NCBI GenBank assembly: GCA_002504525.1
Contig: DATD01000026.1
Coordinates: 42,698 to 106,697 of the forward strand
Reading direction: 5' to 3'
DNA length: 64,000 bases
DNA from: Methanomassiliicoccus sp. UBA345
Lineage (GTDB): Archaea; Thermoplasmatota; Thermoplasmata; Methanomassiliicoccales; Methanomassiliicoccaceae
This document shows, in pieces, positions 35,041 through 43,380 of the stretch. The stretch's first letter is position 1, and every line of letters begins with the position of its first letter. A model generated the notes under the pieces. The model was not told the DNA's origin, ran no database searches, and was given only the letters and a program-made list of their open reading frames with translations. Position numbers and translations under genes: made by a program.

Positions 35041-35559
35041 TTAATTCAGAATCTTCTGAATGTTCTTTACTGAGGCCTTTCGAGAGCTCATGAGGAATTT
35101 TAAGTAATCTTCTTTCTGATCTCCATCGAAGAATTCATTATAATCTAGGTCTAGCTCCTTTACGATCTTTTTTAGTTTGGCCTTTGTGAGGCTGCTCAGC
35201 AAATCCTTCTTATTGATTGGAGCTTCAGCTTTGTCAGAGGCGCTCTCAGCCTTCTCATTAATTGCCGTAGTTTCAGCCTTGCCGAAATACTTCTTCTTGT
35301 AGCTTTCAATCGAAGATGTGCCCATGCCACGATTACAAGGCCCGCATATAGGCCTCAAGTTGGATATGTTGTCATTGCCACCCTTGGCTACTGCCTTATT
35401 ATGACCAACCTGAAAATCAGTTATGTGAATGGTCCTGATTTCACAACAATAGCATTTTCCTTCTGCCTGGTTTCCCATATACTTGAACCAGACTGCATCC
35501 CTAGTATTCTTGTCAATTTTTCTTCTCTTTGGCTTATCATCATCGAACAACCAGCCCAT
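35041..35559 (-). CDS. HNH endonuclease
   Basis: 172 residues. Core HNH/zinc fold: CYCC...TDFQVGHNKAVAKGGNDNISNLRPICGPCNRGMG, with the paired CxxC zinc ligands, H in VGH and N in SNLRPIC. After a charged linker comes a helical C-terminal segment LLSSLTKAKLKKIVKELDLD that looks like a small DNA-binding SAP-like unit. It is the only gene of the element on the minus strand. Could be a restriction-type, homing or DNA-processing enzyme. Confidence 0.8.
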   Translation of the reverse strand: MGWLFDDDKPKRRKIDKNTRDAVWFKYMGNQAEGKCYCCEIRTIHITDFQVGHNKAVAKGGNDNISNLRPICGPCNRGMGTSSIESYKKKYFGKAETTAINEKAESASDKAEAPINKKDLLSSLTKAKLKKIVKELDLDYNEFFDGDQKEDYLKFLMSSRKASVKNIQKILN

Positions 35560-35672
35560 AGCACTACCAACTCAATTGATGCATTAAATTAATTTGAGGA
35601 TATTTGTAATTAATCATTTAACAAAATCACGATAATATTAAAGTCTCTTAATGTTTCGACCATAAGGAGAAT

Positions 35673-36482
35673 GTGTTGAGAAAACTCTTGGCCGCATTAC
35701 TAGCTCTGAGTGTCCTTTTTACCTCAGTTGGCACAGTATCTGCAGCTCCGACAAAGACTATTACGATCGAACCAGGACAGTATTACGTCATTGGATTTGA
35801 GCCATTTGTTCAAGCGACCATGTCTTACCATGTGAAGGTGATAAGTGGTCCAAATGTTGATGTAATCCTCACTGATGAAACAGGCTACGGACAATTCAAG
35901 AGCCTGTGGTCACTCAACATAAGATACTATCCAGAAGTTTCAAGGTTGAACACTAGAGATGCTTCATATTCAAGCAATATGGGAGCGGAGCCTTACTATC
36001 TAATCATAGATAACTCGATGGCTGCGACAGCACAGCCGAATGGTCAATCAGCGACCGTGTCAGTGACCTTCAGCACATCACCAGGTCCCATGTTGGTTCT
36101 CCTTGCGATCATTGGGCTCTTTTTACTCGTCATAATTCTAGGTGCCATCATACACTATGTAAGAAAGACCTCGAAGAAAAAGGAGGACGGCTATAGACGC
36201 AACGAGTGGATATGTCCAAGGTGCTCTTGGAGAGTTCTTGCTGGATATACTGCCTGTCCGCGGTGTGGATATACAATCCCGCAATATGCACCCCCTCCTT
36301 CAGCTCATAAGATTCCTGTTCCGCCCACCAAAACTACAGGTTCCGTTACTGAACGGCCGACTGCTGATCCTATGAAAATTAAAGTCAACGGCTACTGTTC
36401 GAAGTGTGGTAAGCCATTACCCGTAGGAGCAGATTATTGCATGTTCTGCGGGGCGGCCATCCAAAGGGAAGCCATGACCTGA
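35673..36482 (+). CDS. membrane protein with exported domain and cytoplasmic zinc ribbons
   Basis: 269 residues: signal peptide (about 3-25, ending VSAAP), an outside beta-rich domain of ~115 residues, a membrane helix (about 147-168, LVLLAIIGLFLLVIILGAII), then a cytoplasmic tail with two zinc ribbons (ICPRCSWRV...ACPRCGY and YCSKCGKPL...YCMFCGAA) separated by a proline-rich linker. Its start is GTG 35673 or TTG 35676 just after AAGGAGA. A GATAATATTAAA promoter lies at 35631-35642. May be a receptor, spike or envelope protein of the element. Confidence 0.75.
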   Translation: MLRKLLAALLALSVLFTSVGTVSAAPTKTITIEPGQYYVIGFEPFVQATMSYHVKVISGPNVDVILTDETGYGQFKSLWSLNIRYYPEVSRLNTRDASYSSNMGAEPYYLIIDNSMAATAQPNGQSATVSVTFSTSPGPMLVLLAIIGLFLLVIILGAIIHYVRKTSKKKEDGYRRNEWICPRCSWRVLAGYTACPRCGYTIPQYAPPPSAHKIPVPPTKTTGSVTERPTADPMKIKVNGYCSKCGKPLPVGADYCMFCGAAIQREAMT

Positions 36483-36968
36483 GGGACGGAAAACGTCATT
36501 GAACCATTTCGACTTTTTCCAAGTAAAGCAATAACCTTTATAATTATCATATGCTATCTTCCCTTGCTCAAACGCCTTACCAATGCAAACACACACAACC
36601 ACACGCTGAAAAATACCACATTGAAAATTGATTGATTGTTGTAGATTGAAGAAATTTGATAGACCTGAATACACCACATTGATGATGCTTGGATAGACGG
36701 TCCAGCTCCTACCCAAGCGATTGTTGAAGATTTGGGGCATGGCCGTGCGCCCGGCTAACTCGATGATGGTCTGGATGCCATCGGGTAGGAGCAGGATCAT
36801 GAAGTGGTCTATCAGGAAACACACAATCACAGTTCACCAGAAGTCACAAACCTATTAGCGTGCGAACTGCCTTCCAGCTCTGAGGGTTCAAATGCTAGGC
36901 AAAAGCCTAGCGGCGGTAAGCCCTCTGTGGTCAAAAGCAAGGTTGGCAGGAAAAGGAGGGGTCGAAGC
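36483..36968. other. intergenic AT-rich control region of the element
   Basis: Nearly 490 bases before the preferred integrase start. Contains a perfect 10-bp inverted repeat (GCTCCTACCC 36705-36714, GGGTAGGAGC 36783-36792), repeats of ACCACATTGA near 36622 and 36672, and a TTTATAATTATC promoter-like string near 36537. The frame ahead of the integrase is open from GTG 36804 but may be non-coding. Confidence 0.4.
36705..36792. repeat. inverted repeat upstream of the integrase
   Basis: Perfect 10-bp arms GCTCCTACCC and GGGTAGGAGC, 68 bases apart. Possible binding site for integrase or an accessory factor. Confidence 0.35.
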
Positions 36969-37979
36969 ATGGGCCGATATCCCTTCCTGACCTGGGTTAA
37001 GAGGTATCTCTCGGTTAGAGGACAGACCTACGCCGAGGCTACGACCAAGGAGCTGCAAAGGAGATACAGGCGCATGGAGAAGGACCTGAAGATGCTTGTC
37101 GAACACGGGAAGGTTTCATCAGCCAATCCGGAGAAGATGAGCTCAGAGGATGTCCTGACCTACATCAATCTGCTTAAGTCAAGAGGGCTTAAAGAGAAGG
37201 GCATCAGCCACAACCTGACAGCACTCAAGAACCTCTTGGACTATGTAGGCAATCCAGCAGTCCAGAGGTTCAAGGCCAAGTATCCTTTTGCAGTCCCCAA
37301 GAGCCGAAGCCCAAGGCTCCCCATAATGGAAGATAAGGACTACCATGCGATCCTACAGGAAGCGAGGTCCATCGACAGCATGGACTGGAAGAGGCTCAAA
37401 GCCTACGCCCTGGTGGTCCTTGCGATTAGCACCGGAATGCGATGTAAGGAGCTTCGGCTCTGCCAGATTACCGACGTTTACCTGGACGAGATGAAGATTC
37501 GGGCGGAGCATGTCAAGGGTGAGGGGAGCTACGGGCAAGCGCGAGAGATCGCGATCAGACCAGAAGCGAGAGTCATACTCGCCAAATATCTTCGAGCAAG
37601 GAACAAGATGGTAGCGAAGATGAGTCCTGGAAACCTAGCCCTATTCCCAGCCTTAAGGGGCGATGGTGACGGATACCTCTCCACTAACAGCCTGGAGAAG
37701 CTAAAGCGGCTCGTGGAGACGGAATCAGGAATAAAGTTCGACCTGAGGATGTGCCGGAGGACCTACGGTCAGAAGGCCATCGATGAAGGCGTTAGCACCG
37801 AGGCCGTTTCTCGTCTGCTCGGACACTCCACGACCAAGACCACAGAGAACTACTACTGCCGCATGAGGCAAGACACCGCAATAAGGGAAGCTCAATCAGT
37901 TTGGCAAGGGCCAAAAAGCTACCCAGATGTAAAAACCCCCAAAATTGAATCCAGATTCGAGGTGACTGGCTATGTTTGA
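36969..37979 (+). CDS. int: tyrosine recombinase (integrase)
   Basis: 336 residues from ATG 36969, which has AGGAGGGG seven bases upstream; the frame extends to GTG 36804 (391 residues). The N-terminal SAM-like core-binding domain is followed by the catalytic domain with R in STGMRCKELRL, the RMCRRTYGQ box, LLGHS (histidine) and the nucleophile in TTENYYCR. It catalyses site-specific insertion at the 3' end of tRNA-Leu. The intact gene lies within the element next to the tRNA, so integration did not split it (unlike SSV-type elements). Confidence 0.9.
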   Translation: MGRYPFLTWVKRYLSVRGQTYAEATTKELQRRYRRMEKDLKMLVEHGKVSSANPEKMSSEDVLTYINLLKSRGLKEKGISHNLTALKNLLDYVGNPAVQRFKAKYPFAVPKSRSPRLPIMEDKDYHAILQEARSIDSMDWKRLKAYALVVLAISTGMRCKELRLCQITDVYLDEMKIRAEHVKGEGSYGQAREIAIRPEARVILAKYLRARNKMVAKMSPGNLALFPALRGDGDGYLSTNSLEKLKRLVETESGIKFDLRMCRRTYGQKAIDEGVSTEAVSRLLGHSTTKTTENYYCRMRQDTAIREAQSVWQGPKSYPDVKTPKIESRFEVTGYV

Positions 37980-37981
37980 GA

Positions 37982-37994
37982 GTGCGGGGGGAGG
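37982..37994. repeat. proximal attachment site (tRNA 3' end)
   Basis: GTGCGGGGGGAGG, the last 11 bases of tRNA-Leu plus two downstream bases, identical to 32540-32552. Confidence 0.75.
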
Positions 37995-38066
37995 GATTTG
38001 AACCCACGAACCACTAAGGACGGGATCTTAAGTCCCGCGCCGTTGGCCAGGCTTGACTACCCCCGC
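37984..38066 (-). tRNA. tRNA-Leu (anticodon UAA)
   Basis: Minus strand, 83 bases. Perfect 7-bp acceptor stem GCGGGGG/CCCCCGC, anticodon arm GGGACTTAAGATCCC with loop CTTAAGA (anticodon TAA), a long variable arm as in class II leucine tRNAs, and the T-loop TTCAAAT. CCA is not encoded. The 3' end serves as attachment site for the integrated element. Confidence 0.92.
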
Positions 38067-38245
38067 GTTGGCGAGTTCATGGGAAGGTTGGTATTTCATT
38101 CTTTGGAACTTCTGAACTTTGAAACCGCTCGGCCTGAGACATCTGGCAACGCCCGTCAGAGTTCCTTGAGGTGCCGTCGCATCTGCGTTCTCGCCGGAGA
38201 ACATCGGCAGTCGAGCTTATTTTAAATGAAGAATATGCAGGGCGG

Positions 38246-38830
38246 ATGACGGTCGAGATCGATAAGGATGGCACCGAGATACATCGCGTCGAGATCGACG
38301 ACGTCCGCCACATGCTGATCGCCCCGTCCCGGGACATCTTCTCCAAGCGGCCGTACGTCTACATGGGCCAATCAGTAGTGGAAAGGCTGCTCGAGTACTT
38401 CCATAAGCAGAAGGGGCTCAGGAAAAGAAAGCATAAGCTCATCCTCCTGATGCCCCCGGACAAGATCACGCCTAACCTCTCGAAGGAGATCGAGGAGGCA
38501 CTGGACCGCTTCACCGCCACCAGGATCAAGGACAACCTCAACGAGATGGCCGCAATACGCCGGCGGGGAATCCTCCAGATACCCTACGCCCTAATATTCC
38601 TCGGCATCTCGGTAGGCTTCGCCATCCTGCTGGGAAGCGCGTCCATAACATCCATACCTCCGGTCGTCGCCAATGTGCTTAGCGAGGGGTTGTTCATCGT
38701 CGGATGGGTGGCCATGTGGGGCCCCCTGGACACGCTGCTGTTCGCCCGGTTTCCGCTTGCCGCCAGGAACCACGCCCTCCAGGCGCTCGAGAGGATGACC
38801 ATAGAGATCGAACCTCGCGAGGATACTTGA
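38246..38830 (+). CDS. membrane protein, unknown family
   Basis: 194 residues. A soluble N-terminal ~120 residues (MTVEIDKDGTEIHRVEIDDVRHMLI, noted by positions 1-25) with charged helices, then two hydrophobic helices (IPYALIFLGISVGFAILLG about 112-131, and NVLSEGLFIVGWVAMWGPL) and a short C-terminal tail. Start at ATG 38246 agrees with a TTATTTTAAAT box at 38219-38229; an in-frame GTG at 38171 precedes the promoter. Function unknown. Confidence 0.7.
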   Translation: MTVEIDKDGTEIHRVEIDDVRHMLIAPSRDIFSKRPYVYMGQSVVERLLEYFHKQKGLRKRKHKLILLMPPDKITPNLSKEIEEALDRFTATRIKDNLNEMAAIRRRGILQIPYALIFLGISVGFAILLGSASITSIPPVVANVLSEGLFIVGWVAMWGPLDTLLFARFPLAARNHALQALERMTIEIEPREDT

Positions 38831-39004
38831 ACCGGTGCCGGGCATCCTGTTACACGATTGGATGCAACGGTTCCAGAGGAGCGTGCGGCCGTGAAGAGGA
38901 CGGTCCTCATCCTGGCAGCGGGAGACCATCAGCCCGCATGGCCGTTCCGGCATTAGCTCCACATCATTGCAAATGTTCTTCTGGAGCGCGGTCAAATCTC
39001 AATC

Positions 39005-40684
39005 GTGAATGACCCGCCGGACGGACGCCTTCCCCCCGTCGCCGGGGCTTACGTTGACGGCCTCCTAGTGGACGTGCAGAGCGGGGAGATCTACCCCGCC
39101 TCCCTGACCATACGGGGGGACAGGATCACCAGGATCGAGCGCCTGGAAACGGCCCCGGACCGCTACATCGTCCCAGGCTTGATCGACGCCCACATCCACA
39201 TCGAATCATCGCTCCTGACCCCGTTCCGCTTCGCCGAGAAGGCGGTCGCACATGGCACCACCGCGGTCGTCACGAACCCGCACGAGATCGCCAACGTCAT
39301 GGGCATGGGTGGCGTGGGGTTCATGGTCCTGGACGGGCAGGGAACGCCGCTGCGCCATTTCTTTACCGCCCCTTCCTGCGTGCCCTCCACCAGGATGGAG
39401 ACCTCCGGAGCAGTCTTTGGGGGGGCAGAGATGGAGGATATGCTCCGAAGGCTGGACTTCGTGGCCCTGGGCGAGGTGATGGACGTCCAGGAAGTGCTGA
39501 GCGGCGACCCCGAGGTCATGGCGAGGATCGAGGTGGCCGCACGGACCGGGAAACCTGTGGACGGGCACTGCCCGGGCCTGAGAGGAGAGCAGCTGGACCG
39601 CTACATCCGGGCGGGCATCTCGACCGACCATGAATGCCTCAGCTTGGAGGAGGCGGAGGAGAAGCACCGCAAGGGCATGACCGTGATGGTCAGGGAAGGC
39701 AGCGCTTCCCGCGACCTTGAGGCGCTGCTCCCCTTCGCCGCCGGGCACCGGCACTTCCTGGTCTCGGACGACCTGCAGGCCGCTGACCTGATGCAAGGGC
39801 ACGTCGACGCTCTCCTCCGCAAGGCTGTCGCGCTTGGCATGGAGCCTCTGCACGCCATACGGTCGGCCACCCTATGGCCAGCGCAGCATTACGGTTTACC
39901 GGGCGGTTGGGTGCGGGTGGGAGGCGCGGCGGACCTTACAGTCGTCCGAGACCTCCGCTCATTCCAGGTGCTGGAAACGTGGATCGCCGGGGAGCTGGTG
40001 GCCAAGGACGGCGAGGCGCTTTTCACGGGGAGCCCGTTGACCGCCCCCTCCGGGATATCGGTCACCGGAGTGGACGCAAAGGAGCTATCGGTGAAAGCTC
40101 CGGGCGGACGGGCGGAGGTGCGGGTCATCGAGGTCGTGCCGGAGCACATCGTCAGCCGGGCGGGGCACGCTGAGCTGTCCGTGGTCCGGGACATCGTCGC
40201 TCCCGACCCCTCGCAGGATGTTCTCATGGTCGCGGTCGTCAACCGATACGTCCCGGCCAGACCCGCAGTGGCATTCATCAGGGGCTTCGGCCTGACGGAC
40301 GGGGCCATCGCCTCCTCGGTCGCCCACGACTCCCATAACATCATCGCGGTGGGCGTCGACCCTCGCAGCATGGCCAGGGCGGTGAACGAGCTTATCGCCC
40401 AGGGTGGCGGGTTCTATGCCTTCAGCGGAGGACGGGGCATAGGACTGGAGCTGCCCATCGCCGGCCTGATGAGCGCACGACCGTGCGAAGAGGTCGCGGA
40501 GAGGGAGGCGGAGGTGAACCGTTTCGTCCGAGACATGGGCTGCCCGTTACCGGCGCCGTTCATGACCCTGTCGTTCCAATCCCTGCTGGTGGTCCCCCAG
40601 CTGAAGCTCGGGGACAGGGGCCTGTTCGACAGCGTCCGCCAGCGCTTCGTGAGCCCCGTCATCTCGTCGGCAGTGCCTAGATAA
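39005..40684 (+). CDS. ade: adenine deaminase
   Basis: 559 residues of the amidohydrolase superfamily, adenine deaminase type. Metal-binding HIHIESS follows VPGLIDA; later HCPGLRG, HECLSLEEAEEKHRKGM and VSDDLQAADL complete the site. The C-terminal half includes the family block VAHDSHNIIAVG and GGGFYAFSGG. It converts adenine to hypoxanthine. Begins with GTG 39005. The next gene, a hypoxanthine-type phosphoribosyltransferase 25 bases on, would salvage the product, so the two act in order. Confidence 0.88.
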   Translation: MNDPPDGRLPPVAGAYVDGLLVDVQSGEIYPASLTIRGDRITRIERLETAPDRYIVPGLIDAHIHIESSLLTPFRFAEKAVAHGTTAVVTNPHEIANVMGMGGVGFMVLDGQGTPLRHFFTAPSCVPSTRMETSGAVFGGAEMEDMLRRLDFVALGEVMDVQEVLSGDPEVMARIEVAARTGKPVDGHCPGLRGEQLDRYIRAGISTDHECLSLEEAEEKHRKGMTVMVREGSASRDLEALLPFAAGHRHFLVSDDLQAADLMQGHVDALLRKAVALGMEPLHAIRSATLWPAQHYGLPGGWVRVGGAADLTVVRDLRSFQVLETWIAGELVAKDGEALFTGSPLTAPSGISVTGVDAKELSVKAPGGRAEVRVIEVVPEHIVSRAGHAELSVVRDIVAPDPSQDVLMVAVVNRYVPARPAVAFIRGFGLTDGAIASSVAHDSHNIIAVGVDPRSMARAVNELIAQGGGFYAFSGGRGIGLELPIAGLMSARPCEEVAEREAEVNRFVRDMGCPLPAPFMTLSFQSLLVVPQLKLGDRGLFDSVRQRFVSPVISSAVPR

Positions 40685-40709
40685 GCTTCCGGCACCGATA
40701 TGAAATACG

Positions 40710-41267
40710 ATGCTAGAGAAGCTGAGACGTTCGGTCAAGGCCTCCCCGATCGTGACCATGGGCGAATATCGCTACTTCGTCGCCCCGATCACCGATGGCA
40801 TCCCCTGCATGGACCCCGACGTCCTGAAGGAGATCACCACTCACATCGCGGAGGTCGCTGACCTCGACTGCGACATTATCGCGGCCCCCGAGGCCATGGG
40901 CATCCCGGTGGCGGTCGCGCTGTCCCTCCGCACCGGCATCCCCTACAACGTGATACGGAAGCGCAGCTACGATCTCCCCGGCGAGGTCAGCGTCTGCCAG
41001 GTCACCGGCTACTCCAAATGCGACATGTTCATCAACGGCCTGGAGGCCGGTGACCGGGTCGTCCTGGTGGATGATATCATCTCCACCGGCGGCACATTGT
41101 TCGCGGTAATACAGGCGCTGCAGATGATGGGGGTAGAACTGGTCGACGCGGTCGCAGTGCTGGAGAGGGGGCCGGGAAAGGCAAGGATCGAGAACGAGCT
41201 GGGCGTGAGAGTGAGGACGCTGCTTCGGGCGGACATTGTGGGCGACCGGGTGGTCGTCTCCCAGTAG
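40710..41267 (+). CDS. hpt: hypoxanthine/guanine-type phosphoribosyltransferase (archaeal)
   Basis: 185 residues. The PRPP-binding loop is VVLVDDIISTGGTLFAVI, with AAPEAMGIPVAVALS and a KRSYDLPGE segment typical of archaeal hypoxanthine or adenine phosphoribosyltransferases. Placed directly after adenine deaminase, so use of hypoxanthine is most likely. Ends with TAG; stop-to-stop spacing to the convergent cDPG synthetase is only 18 bases. Confidence 0.82.
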   Translation: MLEKLRRSVKASPIVTMGEYRYFVAPITDGIPCMDPDVLKEITTHIAEVADLDCDIIAAPEAMGIPVAVALSLRTGIPYNVIRKRSYDLPGEVSVCQVTGYSKCDMFINGLEAGDRVVLVDDIISTGGTLFAVIQALQMMGVELVDAVAVLERGPGKARIENELGVRVRTLLRADIVGDRVVVSQ

Positions 41268-41285
41268 CGCACACGAGGGAGCGCT

Positions 41286-42620
41286 TCATCGCCCTTTCGC
41301 CTGCATCTTCCCCCACCACTTGGTGAGGATGTCCTCCAGGTTGGGCCGTCCGATCTCCTCCAGCTCGTAGCCGGCGCGGACGATCGGCTTGCTTACCTTG
41401 ACAAGCCGCCGGATGTCGATCGGAGTGCCGGTCACCACCACGTCGCAGTCGGCCCGCTCGATGGTCTCCTGCAGCGAGGCCAGCTGCTCGTCCGAGTAGC
41501 CCATGGCCGGAAGGACCTTGGTGAGGTGAGGATACTTCGCGAACGTCTCGGCGATGGAGCCGACGGCGAATGGCCTCGGGTCGACGATGACCGCGCCGGC
41601 GTTCTCCGCGGCGATGAGCCCTGCGCCGAAGCTCATGCCTCCGTGCGTCACGGTCGGCCCGTCCTCCACCACCAATACGCGCTTGCCCGCCACCTCATCC
41701 GGCTCCGCCAGGGTGATGGGCGAGGCCGCCTCGATGACGTACGCCGATGGATTGAGATGTTTGACGTTGTCGCGGACCGTCTTGATGTTGTTGCGGTCGG
41801 CGGTCTGCACCTTGTTGACGATGACGATATCGGCCATGCGCACGTTCGTCTCTCCTGGGTAGTAGGACAGCTCGTGGCCGGGGCGGTGCGGGTCGGCCAG
41901 AACGATGTGCATGTCGCTCTGGTAGAACGGGAAGTCGTTGTTGCCGCCATCCCATATGATGACGTCGGCCTCCTTCTCCGCCTGGCGCAGGATCTTCTCG
42001 TAGTCGACGCCTGCATACACGATGATGCCTCTGTCGATCAGCGGCTCGTACTCCTCCCTCTCCTCGATCGTGGTCTTGTGAAGCTCGAGGTCCTCATAGC
42101 TGGCATATCGCTGAACCGTTTGCTTTACCAGATCGCCGTACGGCATCGGGTGGCGAACCGCCACGACGCGGAGGCCCATGTTCCGCAAGATGGTGGATAC
42201 CCTCCGCGTGGTGGGGCTCTTCCCCGCGCCGGTCCGGACGGCGCCGATGCTGACCACAGGGACCGCGGCCTTCAGAACGATGCGCCGGTTGCCCATGAGG
42301 ACGAAGTCGGCTCCCCACGCCAACACTTTCGACGCGATGTCCATGACCGCCTCGTTGGCGACGTCGGAGTATGCGAACACCACCTGGTCCACCTCGTTCT
42401 CGCGTATCAGGCGCTCCAGCTCCTCCTCGGCCAGAATGGGGATCCCGTTCGGATAACCGTCGCCGGCCAGCTCCGGCGGGTAGCAGCGCCCCTCGATGTT
42501 CGGTATCTGCGTGGCCGTGAACGCTACCACCTCATAGTTTGGATTACCACGATAGTAGGTGTTGAAGTTGTGAAAGTCACGTCCCGCGGCTCCCATGATG
42601 ACTGTCCTTATCCGTCTCAT
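41286..42620 (-). CDS. cpgS: cyclic 2,3-diphosphoglycerate synthetase
   Basis: 444 residues matching the cDPG synthetase family. A P-loop-like GAVRTGAGKSPTTRR is near residue 125, with IWDGGNNDFPFYQSDMHIVLADPHRPG and VVEDGPTVTHGGMSFGAG further on. It uses ATP to close 2,3-diphosphoglycerate into cyclic 2,3-diphosphoglycerate, a compatible solute and phosphate store of methanogens. Some homologues annotated only as GTPases; specificity here rests on overall similarity. Start ATG 42620. Confidence 0.8.
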   Translation of the reverse strand: MRRIRTVIMGAAGRDFHNFNTYYRGNPNYEVVAFTATQIPNIEGRCYPPELAGDGYPNGIPILAEEELERLIRENEVDQVVFAYSDVANEAVMDIASKVLAWGADFVLMGNRRIVLKAAVPVVSIGAVRTGAGKSPTTRRVSTILRNMGLRVVAVRHPMPYGDLVKQTVQRYASYEDLELHKTTIEEREEYEPLIDRGIIVYAGVDYEKILRQAEKEADVIIWDGGNNDFPFYQSDMHIVLADPHRPGHELSYYPGETNVRMADIVIVNKVQTADRNNIKTVRDNVKHLNPSAYVIEAASPITLAEPDEVAGKRVLVVEDGPTVTHGGMSFGAGLIAAENAGAVIVDPRPFAVGSIAETFAKYPHLTKVLPAMGYSDEQLASLQETIERADCDVVVTGTPIDIRRLVKVSKPIVRAGYELEEIGRPNLEDILTKWWGKMQAKGR

Positions 42621-42706
42621 CCTGATCCTCGCGTAACAAGTGCCTAGCAGGTTTATTAGTGTCTCGCCCGGAAACCATCATTAATCATTGATGTGATGCG
42701 GGATGC

Positions 42707-43153
42707 ATGGCATACCGCGTGCCCACCGCAGAGGTCCTAGCCGTGGCCGTCTCGGCCGCCATCCGGGACATCAACACCGTGGGTTCGCAGCGCCGGCTGA
42801 CCGAGCTCGTCAGGGAGGAGCTGCGCCGGATCGACCCGTCATACGGCGTGACCGAGGAGAGGGTGCGGAGGACCGCCATCACCTCCGGCCTGGTCCGGGT
42901 GACCGTGGAGACCCGAGACACCGGCCGAAGGAAGAGAGTGGTCAAGTGCCCGGTGTGCGGCTCGAGGCTGAAGCGGGTCCGCAACCGCACCATCTCCGGC
43001 GGTACGGTAACGATAGGAAAGAAGTGCACGGTATGCCCGTTCCGCATGGGCACCACGCGGCGGGTCCCGGTCCGCTATATTTTCTCGAACGCCCATCCCC
43101 GCAGGTATTCGTTCAAGAAGGACGAGCAGAGGACGCTATGGTCCGGCCCCTGA
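42707..43153 (+). CDS. archaeal zinc-ribbon protein, unknown function
   Basis: 148 residues: an N-terminal helical domain (AVAVSAAIRDINTVGSQRRL ... YGVTEERVRRTAI), then a basic zinc ribbon KCPVCGSRLKRV...KKCTVCPFRMG (CxxC ... CxxC), and a basic tail. The charge pattern suggests RNA or ribosome binding. ATG 42707 is nearly leaderless after an ATTAATCATT box at about 42679-42688. Separated from the divergent cDPG synthetase gene by 86 bases. Confidence 0.7.
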   Translation: MAYRVPTAEVLAVAVSAAIRDINTVGSQRRLTELVREELRRIDPSYGVTEERVRRTAITSGLVRVTVETRDTGRRKRVVKCPVCGSRLKRVRNRTISGGTVTIGKKCTVCPFRMGTTRRVPVRYIFSNAHPRRYSFKKDEQRTLWSGP

Positions 43154-43380
43154 TCGATATCCATGGGCCGAAGAGGGCGCCACGTGCGAATCGCCCCCTG
43201 ATTGGATGAATGGGGAAGTCCTGAGGGAAAGTCGCCAATGCCGCTGCAGATGGCACGACTGCGACCTGCTTCAACGTCATCGGCGAGAGCGCCATGATGG
43301 ATGGCGTTGCCCTAAAGGATGCAAACCTGCAAAGCCATGGCGTCATGGTAAAAAGAAAGGGCAAGGGGTTTGGTCAGGCC

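Larger units (their letters stand above)
32540..37994. mobile_element. integrated plasmid- or virus-like element in tRNA-Leu(UAA)
   Basis: Bounded by a 13-bp direct repeat GTGCGGGGGGAGG at 32540-32552 and 37982-37994; the right copy is the 3' end of the tRNA-Leu gene. The integrase gene ends five bases from the tRNA, the usual layout of archaeal tRNA-targeted integration. Inside: Rep-like protein, nuclease-like ORF, zinc-ribbon protein, HNH nuclease, membrane zinc-ribbon protein, tyrosine integrase. The middle (33850-36800) is visibly richer in A+T than the chromosome. No capsid or packaging gene was recognised, so an integrated plasmid is as likely as a provirus. Confidence 0.85.

Noticed and set aside
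35041..35559. HNH gene as part of a defence island
   Set aside because: No methyltransferase, helicase or other defence partner lies beside it; a single HNH nuclease on a mobile element is not enough.
36417..36830. 137-codon minus-strand frame in the element
   Set aside because: It overlaps the end of the membrane protein gene and the region before the integrase; some hydrophobic residues look protein-like but no start signal or motif supports it.
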